Below the pieces are notes generated by a model. It was not told where the DNA came from. It saw nothing but the letters and a program-made list of their open reading frames with translations, and searched no databases. Shown here piece by piece: positions 25,291 through 34,100 of a stretch of 64,000 nt of DNA. The position numbers were made by a program, and so were the translations under genes. This stretch comes from JANRLL01 sp033762715 (GTDB lineage: Bacteria > Pseudomonadota > Alphaproteobacteria > Rickettsiales > SXRF01): NCBI GenBank assembly GCA_033762715.1, contig JANRLL010000009.1, forward strand, positions 1-64,000, read 5' to 3'. Position 1 is the stretch's first letter; the number at the start of each line of letters is the position of its first letter.

Positions 25291-25677
25291 ATGAAGCTGA
25301 AACTCATCACGCCAGAAAAAGCCTTCTTCATTGGCCAAGTGGATACGGTGACCGTTCCTGGTTCCCAAGGTGAGTTTGGCGTATTGGATGGCCATACGCC
25401 GTTTGTGTCCACCTTGCGCCCAGGCATTGTCACCATTGAGCAAACTGGTGGCGAGACGCGTAAAATACTGGTGCTCTCGGGCATTGCTGAAGTTGATCCC
25501 GAGCATTGCGTGGTGCTGGCAGAAACAGCCATTGATGTCACCCAGGTGACCCAGACCGAGGCGCAGACCAAGCTGCAAGAAGCGAAAAAGCTGACTGATG
25601 AGGCCGTGACGGAAGCAGAAAAGAAAGATGCTGCCTTTAAGCTTTCGGTGGCAGAAACCCTGGTTCAGGCCCTCTAA
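25291..25677 (+). CDS. atpC: ATP synthase F1 epsilon subunit
   Basis: 128 residues. MKLKLITPEKAFFIGQVDTV and VPGSQGEFGVLDGHTPFV are the epsilon beta-sandwich signature, followed by a helical C-terminal hairpin (AQTKLQEAKKLTDEAVTEAE). It links rotor to ring and inhibits ATP hydrolysis. It is the last gene of the F1 operon and is offset from atpD by a structured spacer that could lower its expression. Confidence 0.94.
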   Translation: MKLKLITPEKAFFIGQVDTVTVPGSQGEFGVLDGHTPFVSTLRPGIVTIEQTGGETRKILVLSGIAEVDPEHCVVLAETAIDVTQVTQTEAQTKLQEAKKLTDEAVTEAEKKDAAFKLSVAETLVQAL

Positions 25678-25715
25678 CCTATAATGCGTACGCTCTGAAC
25701 GCTGCCTATGGCGCG

Positions 25716-25749
25716 GCAAATCGGGCTTTCGGCCTCGATTTGCTATAAT
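25716..25749 (+). promoter_or_regulatory. hairpin followed by an extended -10 promoter candidate
   Basis: GCAAATCG (25716-25723) pairs with CGATTTGC (25736-25743), with GGC/GCC continuing inside. TGCTATAAT at 25741-25749 is an exact extended -10 element. It would start transcription about 40 bases before the gene at 25799. No good -35 box is seen. Confidence 0.35.
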
Positions 25750-25798
25750 TTGGCACAGCTCTTGCAATCCTTATGGGGCATCCTTAAGGAGACATGTT

Positions 25799-26188
25799 AT
25801 GACGTCATCTATTACCATTTATCCGGAGACTTCCAATCCGCCGCCCGCTCAGGCTTTAAAAGCCAAAGCGCCCAATCTGGTGAATGATAATTTCTTTGCC
25901 AGCTTTAGCGATGCATTGGATGTGATCAATCCGCTGCAACATATACCGGTGGTCTCGGATGCCTACCGCGCCATGACACAAGATACAATTTCCCCGGGTT
26001 CAAAACTGTTAGGCGGTGCGTTGTTTGGTGGCCCTATTGGCTTTGCCTCGGCCTTGCTTAGCGCCATTTTTCAAGATGTATCGGGTGATACGGTGGGTGG
26101 TCAGCTCTATGCGATGATGGATGATGGCCCAGAAATATCGACCGAGAATGCCGCGTCTGCCTATCAAAATACCTATCAACTCTTATAA
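25799..26188 (+). CDS. hypothetical protein with Gly/Ala hydrophobic segment
   Basis: 129 residues. It has a polar N-terminus, then DALDVINPLQHIPVVSDAYR and a glycine-rich hydrophobic stretch (LGGALFGGPIGFASALLSAIF, about residues 70-90), then an acidic tail. I recall similar uncharacterised proteins in alphaproteobacteria but no function. A strong ribosome site AAGGAGA precedes the ATG. The last 6 bases overlap the convergent YggS gene. Confidence 0.75.
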   Translation: MTSSITIYPETSNPPPAQALKAKAPNLVNDNFFASFSDALDVINPLQHIPVVSDAYRAMTQDTISPGSKLLGGALFGGPIGFASALLSAIFQDVSGDTVGGQLYAMMDDGPEISTENAASAYQNTYQLL

Positions 26189-26842
26189 TCGCTCGCCGAA
26201 TAAGGCCGTGCCAATCCGCACGCAGCTTGAACCCATGCGTATGGCCGTTTCGTAATCGTTGCTCATGCCCATGCTTAGCTGGTTGAGGCCGTGATTGCCC
26301 GCGATTTTTTTGAGCAAGGCAAAATGCGGAGCCGGCGCCTGCTCGGCCGGCGGTACACACATAAGCCCCACCACCGGCAACCCCAATGTCTTGAGGCAAT
26401 AGTCAATAAAGCGCTCGGCATCTTTCGGGCTGATACCTGATTTTTGGGGCTCATCGCCGATATTGACCTGAATGAAGAACTGTTTGCTTCCGCCGCTCGT
26501 ATATTGTTTGGCTATCTCATCGGCAAGCTTGGGTCTATCTAAGGTCTGGATGACATCAAACAACTCCAGTGCTGGTTTGACCTTGTTGCTTTGCAAAGGC
26601 CCAATCAAATGCAGCTGGATATGCGGGTGTTTTTTCTTAATTTCTGGCCATTTTTCATATGCTTCCTGTACACGGTTCTCACCAAAATAGGTAAGGCCCG
26701 CTGCAATGGCTTCTTCTATAATAGCCAGGCCTTGTCCTTTGCTTGCCCCCAGGATCAGGGGAGTCTTATAAGACAAGCTATTGTCTTTACCTAATTTATC
26801 GATCTTTCCTTGAATGGAACGGAGGCGGTCTGCAAGAGTCAT
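26183..26842 (-). CDS. PLP-binding homeostasis protein, YggS family
   Basis: 219 residues, single TIM-barrel domain. Landmarks are YFGENRVQEAYEKWPEI, LHLIGPLQSNKVKPAL, SGISPKDAERFI, LSMGMSNDYETAIRMGSSCVRIGTALFG. The PLP lysine lies in ILGASKGQG; most family members read S-K-T-K-P here, so the loop after the lysine differs. YggS proteins hold and balance pyridoxal phosphate. Single gene, convergent with the hypothetical gene at 25799. Confidence 0.88.
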   Translation of the reverse strand: MTLADRLRSIQGKIDKLGKDNSLSYKTPLILGASKGQGLAIIEEAIAAGLTYFGENRVQEAYEKWPEIKKKHPHIQLHLIGPLQSNKVKPALELFDVIQTLDRPKLADEIAKQYTSGGSKQFFIQVNIGDEPQKSGISPKDAERFIDYCLKTLGLPVVGLMCVPPAEQAPAPHFALLKKIAGNHGLNQLSMGMSNDYETAIRMGSSCVRIGTALFGERL

Positions 26843-27115
26843 ATAGAAAGCTATCCCACTGTCTTTATTATTAAAAAACCGTTAAAAAACCAGGCCTATA
26901 TAGCCGATTTTGTTGCCATATTGCAACAGCCAGAGTTAAAAGCTCCCCATTTTCCATTCATCCTGCCCTTACGACTTGCCATGCGAAATAGTTTCAACAA
27001 TATTGCGTTCAGGTAAATGCATGGGGTATATCGCCCTGTGTATCCTAGAGTGTCTTATTAAGAGCGATAAACTTAAGGTAAGCCACATTCTTATAACTTA
27101 AAAGGGAATGATACT

Positions 27116-28261
27116 ATGAAAAAAATTCTTCTTGGTACCTCTACCCTCATCAGCGCGGTGAGCCTGTTCGCAGGTGCTGCAGCTGCTGAGACTCCGAAGG
27201 TTACCCTCGGTGGCGTTGCTGACTTCCAAGTTGGCTACGTTAGCGAAGACCTCGACACCAACCAACGCGCTCAAGCTTTCCGCAGCGATACCGAAGTAAC
27301 GGTTCGTGTTGATGGCAAAACCGATGGCGGTCTGGGCTACGGCGCTGGCGTGGATATCGAAACCGATACCACTGCTGATGCTTATACCCAAGGCACCAAT
27401 GCTAGCAAAACCTTCCTTTATGTTGAAGGCGCTAACTGGGGTCGTGTTGAAGCTGGTTCAACCACTGGTGCTGCTACCGCACTCAAAGTTGATGCTTCTC
27501 GCATCGCTCGTGCGACCGGCGGTATCGATGGCGATTTCACCTATTTCCTCGATGCTCCTGGTACCCAATATCTCGTAACTCCTGATCTCGTTCTGGATTA
27601 CGGTGCTGGTACTCTGGGTAACGAATCTCAAGAAAACGCTAACAAAGTTAGCTACTACACCCCACGTTTTGCTGGCTTCCAAGCTGGTATCAGCTACATC
27701 GTTGACCTGAACCGTGGTCAAGGCGTGAACCGCTTTGATAATAACACCGGTGCTGGTGGCGTTGCTGTAGCTTCTGCTGTTGATAACATCTTCGAAGGTG
27801 GCATCAACTATGAAGGTAAATTCGGTGATGTTGGCTTTGCTGCTGCTGTTACCGGCACCACCGGTAGTGCAACTGTTGCTACTACGGAAGATCTCCGCGC
27901 TTGGAACGCTGGTGCTAAACTCTCTTACCAAGGCTTCAGCGTTGCTGGTTCTTATGGTGATTGGGGTGATAGCCTCCGTACGGCCACTGATGGTACCGAT
28001 GAAACCAGCTACTGGACTGCTGGTCTCGCTTATGAAACCGGTCCGTTCGGTGCTAGCGTAACCTACTTAAGCAGCGAATACGACATCGCTTCTACCACGA
28101 CCGATGCTGAATTCACTAACATCGCTGTGGGTGTAGACTACAAACTGGCTCCTGGTCTGACTCCATATGCTGAAGTTAACTTCATCGAATTCGACGAAGC
28201 AACTGCAGCATCTGATAACGACGCTACCGTCTTTATCGCTGGTACTCAGCTGAGCTTCTAA
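27116..28261 (+). CDS. alphaproteobacterial porin
   Basis: 381 residues. A signal peptide (MKKILLGTSTLISAVSLFA...AAAAE) is cleaved near residue 24. The mature protein is a continuous run of amphipathic strands and ends in GTQLSF, the C-terminal Phe of outer-membrane barrels. Porin_4-type motifs are seen (VTLGGVADFQVGY, LYVEGANWGRVEAGSTTGAA). Codon use is strongly biased (GCT, GGT, ACC), typical of a highly expressed gene. AAAGGGAA lies before the ATG and a strong terminator follows. It is a single-gene unit with a 270-base leader region in which I see no other gene. Confidence 0.9.
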   Translation: MKKILLGTSTLISAVSLFAGAAAAETPKVTLGGVADFQVGYVSEDLDTNQRAQAFRSDTEVTVRVDGKTDGGLGYGAGVDIETDTTADAYTQGTNASKTFLYVEGANWGRVEAGSTTGAATALKVDASRIARATGGIDGDFTYFLDAPGTQYLVTPDLVLDYGAGTLGNESQENANKVSYYTPRFAGFQAGISYIVDLNRGQGVNRFDNNTGAGGVAVASAVDNIFEGGINYEGKFGDVGFAAAVTGTTGSATVATTEDLRAWNAGAKLSYQGFSVAGSYGDWGDSLRTATDGTDETSYWTAGLAYETGPFGASVTYLSSEYDIASTTTDAEFTNIAVGVDYKLAPGLTPYAEVNFIEFDEATAASDNDATVFIAGTQLSF

Positions 28262-28315
28262 TTCTCGCAAGAGAATTGGACAAGGATCAAGGGCGGTGCT
28301 TGCACCGCCCTTTTT
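28260..28315 (+). terminator. porin terminator with preceding stop-codon hairpin
   Basis: A perfect 9-bp stem GGGCGGTGC/GCACCGCCC with a TT loop and T5 (28291-28315) is a strong intrinsic terminator. A second hairpin AATTCTC-GCAA-GAGAATT (28260-28277) directly follows the stop codon and may protect the mRNA 3' end. Confidence 0.9.
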
Positions 28316-28338
28316 CTTTAGCTAATATCGGGCTCTCG

Positions 28339-28466
28339 TTAGAGCGCTTTCATTTTGCCTTTTACAGCGCCTGCCTGCGGTCTCGCCGTGCTCATGTACT
28401 TCCAATGTACACCCCGCTCGCCTCGCCTTGGCATGCATCTGTAAAAACAAAAGCAAAACGCTCTAA
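28339..28466. repeat. large hairpin element, GTAC-core family (copy after the porin)
   Basis: 128 bases. Self-complementary arms (28339-28367 and 28439-28466; TTAGAGCG... and ...CGCTCTAA) pair with a few mismatches. The 71-base interior is nearly identical to that of the element after surA (59803-59871), including GTGCTCATGTAC, a variable 7-base spacer, GTACACCCCGCT and CGCCTCGCCTTGGCATGCAT. The gap contains no gene. Confidence 0.8.
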
Positions 28467-28508
28467 ATAAGCCAATCGAATACATTGTCGTTAATACGTT
28501 GAGGTTCC

Positions 28509-29018
28509 ATGAAAAAATATATTATTGCTCTAATAGCGCTCACCAGCATGACGGCTTGTAGCGATGTTAAAAAAGAGTCAGCTGGCCAACCGATGAGCGC
28601 GGAAGATCAGCTCAAAGCCAGCCGCGGCAAACTCACCGGTGATGATGGCATCTTGCTTGCCGGCCGCCGTTCGGATGAAGCTGCCAGCGCCTCGCCGCTG
28701 GGTGTGAATAGTTATCTATGGCGCGCAACGCTCGACACGCTCTCATTCATGCCGTTGGTTTCGGCTGATCCCTTTGGCGGTGTGATCATCACCGACTGGT
28801 ATGAAGATCCCAAAACCCCAGGCGAACGCTTCAAAATCAATGCGCTGATTCTGGATAAAACCTTGCGTGCCGACGGCGTCAAAATCACGCTCTTTAAGCA
28901 ACAGCGCGACAAGAAAGACAGCTGGCGGGATATCGCCGTCGATAAAAAACTGGAACGCACCTTGGAGGATACCATCCTGACCCGCGCGCGCCAATTTAAG
29001 GTGGTGCAAGGGAAGTAA
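28509..29018 (+). CDS. DUF3576 lipoprotein
   Basis: 169 residues. The lipobox MTAC follows a short signal (MKKYIIALIALTSMTAC). The body holds the DUF3576 features LGVNSYLWRATLDTLSFMPL and ADPFGGVIITDWYEDPKTPGERFKIN. The function is unknown. In alphaproteobacteria this gene regularly stands just before leuS, as here (2-base gap), suggesting a cell-envelope unit leading to lptE. Confidence 0.9.
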   Translation: MKKYIIALIALTSMTACSDVKKESAGQPMSAEDQLKASRGKLTGDDGILLAGRRSDEAASASPLGVNSYLWRATLDTLSFMPLVSADPFGGVIITDWYEDPKTPGERFKINALILDKTLRADGVKITLFKQQRDKKDSWRDIAVDKKLERTLEDTILTRARQFKVVQGK

Positions 29019-29020
29019 TC

Positions 29021-31546
29021 ATGAGTAAGGATGCAAGCCGCTATAACGTTCGCGAATCGGAAGCGAAATGGCAGAAACGTTGGCAGGATGGTCGTGTTTT
29101 TGAAGTAGGCAACGCGCCTTCCGATAAGCCTGGCTATTATGTGCTGGAGATGTTTCCGTACCCGTCTGGCAATATCCATATGGGCCATGTGCGTAACTAC
29201 ACGCTGGGTGATGTGGTGGCGCGCACCAAGCGCATGCAGGGCTTCGACGTGCTGCATCCGATGGGCTGGGACGCCTTTGGCTTACCGGCAGAAAATGCGG
29301 CGATTGAGAAAAAACTCCATCCTGGTGATTGGACGCTCTCTAACATTGCCACCATGCGCGAGCAGCTGAAATTAATTGGGCTTTCCTATGATTGGTCGCG
29401 CGAACTCGCCACCTGCCTACCCGATTATTACAAGCATGAGCAGGCATTCTTCCTCAAATTTTTAGAAGCAGGCCTGGCGTATCGCAAGGAAGCGGAAGTG
29501 AATTGGGATCCGGTCGATCATACGGTGCTGGCCAATGAGCAGGTGATTGACGGCCGCGGCTGGCGCTCGGGAGCGTTGGTGGAGCGCCGTAAACTATCGC
29601 AATGGTTTTTGCGTATTTCCGATTGCGCCGATGAGCTGCTTGTCGGCTTGGAAGGCTTAAAAGAATGGCCCGACAAAGTGCGCATCATGCAGGAAAAATG
29701 GATCGGCAAATCCTACGGCGCTACGTTGCGCCTCACCATTTCCGGTGAAAAAGAACCGCTGGAGATTTACACCACCCGTCCGGAAACATTGTTCGGCATG
29801 TCGTTTTGCGCCATTTCACCTGGCCATCCGCTGGCACAGCAATTGGCGGTGGGCAATAGCCGGCTTTCGGATTTTATCGCCGAATGCCAGCAAATCGGCA
29901 CCAGCGAAGAAGCGATCGAGAAAGCCGAAAAGAAAGGCTTCGATACCGGCCTTCGCATCGTGCATCCATTCGATGGCCGTGAAGTGCCGTTATTTGTCGC
30001 GAATTTCGTCCTTATGGATTACGGCACCGGCGCTATCTTTGCCTGTCCGGCACATGACCAGCGCGACTTTGATTTCGCCAAAAAATACAACCTGCCCATC
30101 CTGCCGGTGATTGAAGGCACGCCTGCCTTGCAAGAGGAAGCGTATACGGGCGATGGGGTGATGATTCATTCCGATTTCTTAAACGGCCTTTCGGTCGCCG
30201 ATGCCAAGCAGCGCATGATCAAAGCGCTGGAAGAGCGTGCGGCCGGCACGGCTAAAATCAATTACCGCCTGCGTGACTGGGGTATTTCGCGCCAACGCTA
30301 TTGGGGCTGTCCGATTCCTATTATCCATTGCAATAGCTGCGGCGTGGTGCCGGTGCCGGAAAAAGAATTGCCGGTGGAACTGCCCAAAGATGTGACGTTT
30401 GATAAACCTGGCAATCCGCTCGATCACCATCCAACCTGGAAAAACGTGGCCTGCCCGACCTGCGGCAAAGCGGCTCGCCGTGAGACCGACACGTTTGATA
30501 CTTTCTTTGAATCCTCCTGGTATTTTGCGCGCTTTGCTACCCTGCCCTCGGACAATCCGCTGGAGCCGGAGGCGCTCAAACGCTGGATGCCTGTCGATTG
30601 CTATATTGGCGGGATTGAACATGCGGTGCTGCACCTGCTTTATTCGCGCTTTTTCTGCCGTGCGCTCAAACGCTGTGGCCTGATGCCGGTGGAAGAGCCG
30701 TTCAAACGCTTGGAAACCCAAGGCATGATCTGTCATGAGACCTATAAGGATAGTGGCGGCAAATGGCTCTCACCTGATGACATCACCACCGATGAGCAAG
30801 GTCAGGTTATTGCGCTATCCGATAAGAAGCCAGTGACGGTTGGCCGTATCGAGAAAATGAGCAAATCGAAGAAAAACACCGTCGACCCACGCCATATTAT
30901 TGAAAGCTACGGGGCCGATGCGGCGCGCTTATTTATGCTCTCGGACAGCCCGCCCGATCGTGATTTGGAATGGACCGATGCTGGTATTGAAGGTGCCTGG
31001 CGCTATATCAATAAGCTCTGGCGCCTGGTGACCGAGCCCGCAGCGGCGGTGGCCGATGGCTCATCGGTGACGGAATTGCGTAAAGCCGTCCATAAGACCA
31101 TTGCGGCGGTGACCGAGGATATTGAACGCTTCCATTTTAACAAAGCCATCGCCCGTATTCGCGAGCTGACCAATCTAATGGGCGATATGCCCAAAAATGC
31201 CCCAGAAATGGGCGAAGCCATTGAGGCAGTAGTGCACCTGCTCTCACCCTTCATGCCCCATCTGGCAGAGGCTTTATGGGAAGAATTGGGCCATTCGGAT
31301 CTGGTATGTACCCGTGCATGGCCAAAAGCCGATGCGAGCCTCGCAGCTGACGACGAGGTGACCATCGCCGTGCAGATCAATGGCAAGCTGCGTGCGACTA
31401 TTAAATTACCTAAGGATTTGGATAAAAAACTGGCCGAGGAGAAAATCTTAGCGCTGGACGAAATCAAAGCATCGCTTAAAGATAAAACCATCAATAAGGT
31501 AATTGTGGTGCCCAATAGGATCGTGAATGTCGTTGTACAGCAATAA
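29021..31546 (+). CDS. leuS: leucyl-tRNA synthetase
   Basis: 841 residues, class I synthetase. The HIGH-type motif is HMGH at residues 53-56 (FPYPSGNIHMGHVRNYT) and KMSKS is at 612-616. The editing domain contains YTTRPETLFGMSFCAISPGHPL, and the zinc-like insertion CNSCG...CPTCG precedes FESSWYFARF. It charges tRNA-Leu. A ribosome site AAGGGAAG overlaps the end of the DUF3576 gene. Its 3' end overlaps lptE by 20 bases. Confidence 0.97.
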   Translation: MSKDASRYNVRESEAKWQKRWQDGRVFEVGNAPSDKPGYYVLEMFPYPSGNIHMGHVRNYTLGDVVARTKRMQGFDVLHPMGWDAFGLPAENAAIEKKLHPGDWTLSNIATMREQLKLIGLSYDWSRELATCLPDYYKHEQAFFLKFLEAGLAYRKEAEVNWDPVDHTVLANEQVIDGRGWRSGALVERRKLSQWFLRISDCADELLVGLEGLKEWPDKVRIMQEKWIGKSYGATLRLTISGEKEPLEIYTTRPETLFGMSFCAISPGHPLAQQLAVGNSRLSDFIAECQQIGTSEEAIEKAEKKGFDTGLRIVHPFDGREVPLFVANFVLMDYGTGAIFACPAHDQRDFDFAKKYNLPILPVIEGTPALQEEAYTGDGVMIHSDFLNGLSVADAKQRMIKALEERAAGTAKINYRLRDWGISRQRYWGCPIPIIHCNSCGVVPVPEKELPVELPKDVTFDKPGNPLDHHPTWKNVACPTCGKAARRETDTFDTFFESSWYFARFATLPSDNPLEPEALKRWMPVDCYIGGIEHAVLHLLYSRFFCRALKRCGLMPVEEPFKRLETQGMICHETYKDSGGKWLSPDDITTDEQGQVIALSDKKPVTVGRIEKMSKSKKNTVDPRHIIESYGADAARLFMLSDSPPDRDLEWTDAGIEGAWRYINKLWRLVTEPAAAVADGSSVTELRKAVHKTIAAVTEDIERFHFNKAIARIRELTNLMGDMPKNAPEMGEAIEAVVHLLSPFMPHLAEALWEELGHSDLVCTRAWPKADASLAADDEVTIAVQINGKLRATIKLPKDLDKKLAEEKILALDEIKASLKDKTINKVIVVPNRIVNVVVQQ

Positions 31547-32177
31547 GTTGCCCTTACTGGCTTTGTGTCTGTGGCTTTCGGCTTGCGGGTTTAAGCCGCT
31601 CTATGATCAAGAGCAACGCAACGCGAAAGACCATTCGGCCTTTGCCGGCGTGCTGGTCGAAAATATCCCTGAGCGCAGCGGTCAATTGCTCAAAGCCGAT
31701 CTGGAAGACCGTCTGAATCCCGATGGGGTGGTGCCGCCTCACCCTGCTTTTCGCCTGGTGGCGAGCTTAGCGGCTAACGAAGCGGCGATCGACGTGGCGC
31801 GTGACGGTACGGTGTCGCGTACCAACCTCTATCTCAATTCAACCTATTCGCTGTTTCGCACTTCGGACGGGGTGAAGGTGACCTCCGGCACGATTCGCCA
31901 TGTCAGCAGCTTTAATAATAACGTGGTGAATGCCTATTTCTCGACCTATGTGTCGCGCGAAGATGCGATCCAGCGTTCGATTCATGAGCTGAGCGAAAAA
32001 TACCGCCAGCGCCTGTCAGCTTATCTCGCTGGCCCCGATAGCGGCAAGCCGGACGATACGGTCAACAAGCAAAAACAAGAGAATGAAAATGGTGATGGGC
32101 CGTATCCGTTTATCCCCAGCATTCAAAACCCAACGGCCGATCCGAACATGCCGTATAACCCCTTCATAAATCGATGA
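31527..32177 (+). CDS. lptE: LPS assembly lipoprotein LptE
   Basis: 216 residues. The lipobox LSAC is followed by GFKPLYDQ, the usual LptE start. ATNE-like regions include VSRTNLYLNSTYSLFRTSDGVKVTSGT and YFSTYVSREDAIQRSIHELSEKYRQRL. LptE plugs the LptD barrel. About 45 extra residues at the C-terminus are polar, Pro/Asn-rich and probably unstructured. The gene is coupled to leuS and holA by overlaps of 20 and 4 bases, the standard alphaproteobacterial order. Confidence 0.87.
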   Translation: MSLYSNKLPLLALCLWLSACGFKPLYDQEQRNAKDHSAFAGVLVENIPERSGQLLKADLEDRLNPDGVVPPHPAFRLVASLAANEAAIDVARDGTVSRTNLYLNSTYSLFRTSDGVKVTSGTIRHVSSFNNNVVNAYFSTYVSREDAIQRSIHELSEKYRQRLSAYLAGPDSGKPDDTVNKQKQENENGDGPYPFIPSIQNPTADPNMPYNPFINR

Positions 32178-33184
32178 AAATAGCCACGAAAGCAGCTGAC
32201 GGCTTCATTCGCGCCCCCGGCGCTTGTAAGGCGGTGCTGCTTTATGGACCCGATGATGGGTTGGTGCGTGACCGCTATCAGCTGCTGCGCGATGGGTTCT
32301 TAGGCAAAGATTATGATGCCATGGCGCTGGTGGAATTTGATGAAGCAAGCCTAAGCCAAGACGGCGCTAAGCTTAGTGATGAGATATTGGCTGTGAGCAT
32401 GATGGCGCCCAGACGCATGATTGTGCTGCGCGTGACCGGCGATAAGGTGGCAAGCCTTATTAAAGAAGCCGCCCCTCATTTGCATGATGATGTGCGCTTG
32501 GTGGTGTTGGCGGGAGAGCTGACCACCCGCTCCAGCCTGCGTTCCTGGTTTGAAGCGGACGCACAAGCAGCATCGGTGGCCTGCTATCAGGATGAGGGCT
32601 ATCAGCTGCAAGGGGTGATTCGCAAAAGTTTCAGCGAAGCAGGCATTCAGGCCTCTGCGGATGCGACGGACTATCTGGCAGCGCAGCTCGGCAATGACCG
32701 CTATGTAACCTATCAGGAATTGCAAAAAATCATCACCTATTTGGGTGAGCAAAAGCAGCTGACCATCGAGGTGGCGCAGGCGTTGGTGGGCTATAATAAA
32801 GATTCGGATTTGGATGATATTGTACAAGCCGTGGCGGACAAAAATCTGGCGAATTTGGACAAGATGCTCCAGGTGCAGCTGCATGAGGGCGCGCAACCCA
32901 TTGCATACCTACGAGCGCTACAGCGCTATTTCAACCGGCTCTATTTGCTTAAAGCGCAAATGAGCCAGGGTGTGAGTATGGAATCAGCTATTAGCGGCCT
33001 CAAGCCTAAGGTGTTTTTTAAGCAGGAACAATCGCTTAAGCGCCATCTAACCCAATGGAAATTAACCGATGTGACCAAGGCGCTGGGCTTTTTGATTGCC
33101 GCCGAGCTGGCCTGCAAAACCAGCGACCTGCCCCCTATTCCAGCGAGCAGTCGTAAGCTCTTTCAAATCGCTCAGATTAGATAG
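32174..33184 (+). CDS. holA: DNA polymerase III delta subunit
   Basis: 336 residues. KAVLLYGPDDGLVRDRYQLL at the N-terminus and the later LSDEILAVSMMAPRRMIVLR and YVTYQELQKIITYLGE fit HolA, which opens the beta clamp within the clamp loader. It overlaps lptE by 4 bases (ATGA) and ends 8 bases inside the convergent parB gene. Confidence 0.9.
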   Translation: MKIATKAADGFIRAPGACKAVLLYGPDDGLVRDRYQLLRDGFLGKDYDAMALVEFDEASLSQDGAKLSDEILAVSMMAPRRMIVLRVTGDKVASLIKEAAPHLHDDVRLVVLAGELTTRSSLRSWFEADAQAASVACYQDEGYQLQGVIRKSFSEAGIQASADATDYLAAQLGNDRYVTYQELQKIITYLGEQKQLTIEVAQALVGYNKDSDLDDIVQAVADKNLANLDKMLQVQLHEGAQPIAYLRALQRYFNRLYLLKAQMSQGVSMESAISGLKPKVFFKQEQSLKRHLTQWKLTDVTKALGFLIAAELACKTSDLPPIPASSRKLFQIAQIR

Positions 33185-34088
33185 CGCGTCCCAGACGCTG
33201 CAAAATATTATCCAGCTGCGAGAGCGAATCATAGGCCAGTACAATCTCACCGCTTTGGCCGCGATCATGGATGCTCACGCGAATGCCTAAGTCATCCGAC
33301 AGGCTTGCTTCCAAGGCCAAAATATCAGGGTCTTTCGAGCTGGTCTGACGGCGATTGCTGGTGCCGCGCGGTGCGTTGGATTTAGGCTCCTGCGCGCCTT
33401 TGCTAAAGCGCTCGGCATCACGAACATTAAGGCCTTTGCTTACAATCTCCTTGGCCAGCGCTACCGGATCTTTGGCGGTGAGCAATGCTCTCGCATGGCC
33501 CATGGTCAGCTCGCCCTTATCCAGCATCAGCTTTACTTCTTCCGGCAACGTCAATAAGCGCAATAAATTTGCGACATGGCTGCGGCTTTTACCCACGACC
33601 GAGGCCAACTCTTCCTGGGTGTAGTCGAACTCCTCAATCAGCCGTTGATAGCCAAGCGCCTCTTCGAGCGGCGATAAATCTTGGCGCTGGATATTTTCCA
33701 CCAGGGCGAATTCGAGGGCTTCTTTATCGGTCAGGTCACGGATGATCACCGGCACTTGCTCGAGCGAAGCCATTTTAGACGCGCGCCAACGACGCTCACC
33801 GGCGATGATTTCATATTTGCCCGAATATTTGCTGGAAGGACGCACGATGATCGGCTGCATCACGCCGTTCTTTTTAATCGACTCCGACAACTCACCGAGC
33901 GCGGCATCATCAAAACGCGCGCGTGGTTGGTATTTGCCGGCATGCAGCTGCGCCACCGATACGGTGGTCACACCCATACCCGTTTCTTTTGGCGCGGCAT
34001 CGGCTGCTTTTTTCTGTGCGGTCGGCTGGACATAATTCTCGGAAATCAGCGCCGACAGGCCTTTTCCTAATCCACGATTTGCTGCCAT
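33177..34088 (-). CDS. parB: chromosome partitioning protein ParB
   Basis: 303 residues. It begins MAANRGLGKGLSALI, the ParA-stimulating N-terminus. The CTP-binding motif regions GKYQPRARFD and IIAGERRWRASKMA follow, then the HTH (YTQEELASVVGKSRSHVANLLRLL) that reads parS. The C-terminal dimer domain closes it. Three parS sites lie 1-2 kb away in rsmG and mnmG. AAGGAGAACC precedes the ATG. It is the last gene of mnmE-mnmG-rsmG-parA-parB. Confidence 0.96.
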   Translation of the reverse strand: MAANRGLGKGLSALISENYVQPTAQKKAADAAPKETGMGVTTVSVAQLHAGKYQPRARFDDAALGELSESIKKNGVMQPIIVRPSSKYSGKYEIIAGERRWRASKMASLEQVPVIIRDLTDKEALEFALVENIQRQDLSPLEEALGYQRLIEEFDYTQEELASVVGKSRSHVANLLRLLTLPEEVKLMLDKGELTMGHARALLTAKDPVALAKEIVSKGLNVRDAERFSKGAQEPKSNAPRGTSNRRQTSSKDPDILALEASLSDDLGIRVSIHDRGQSGEIVLAYDSLSQLDNILQRLGRAI

Positions 34089-34100
34089 GTGTGGTTCTCC

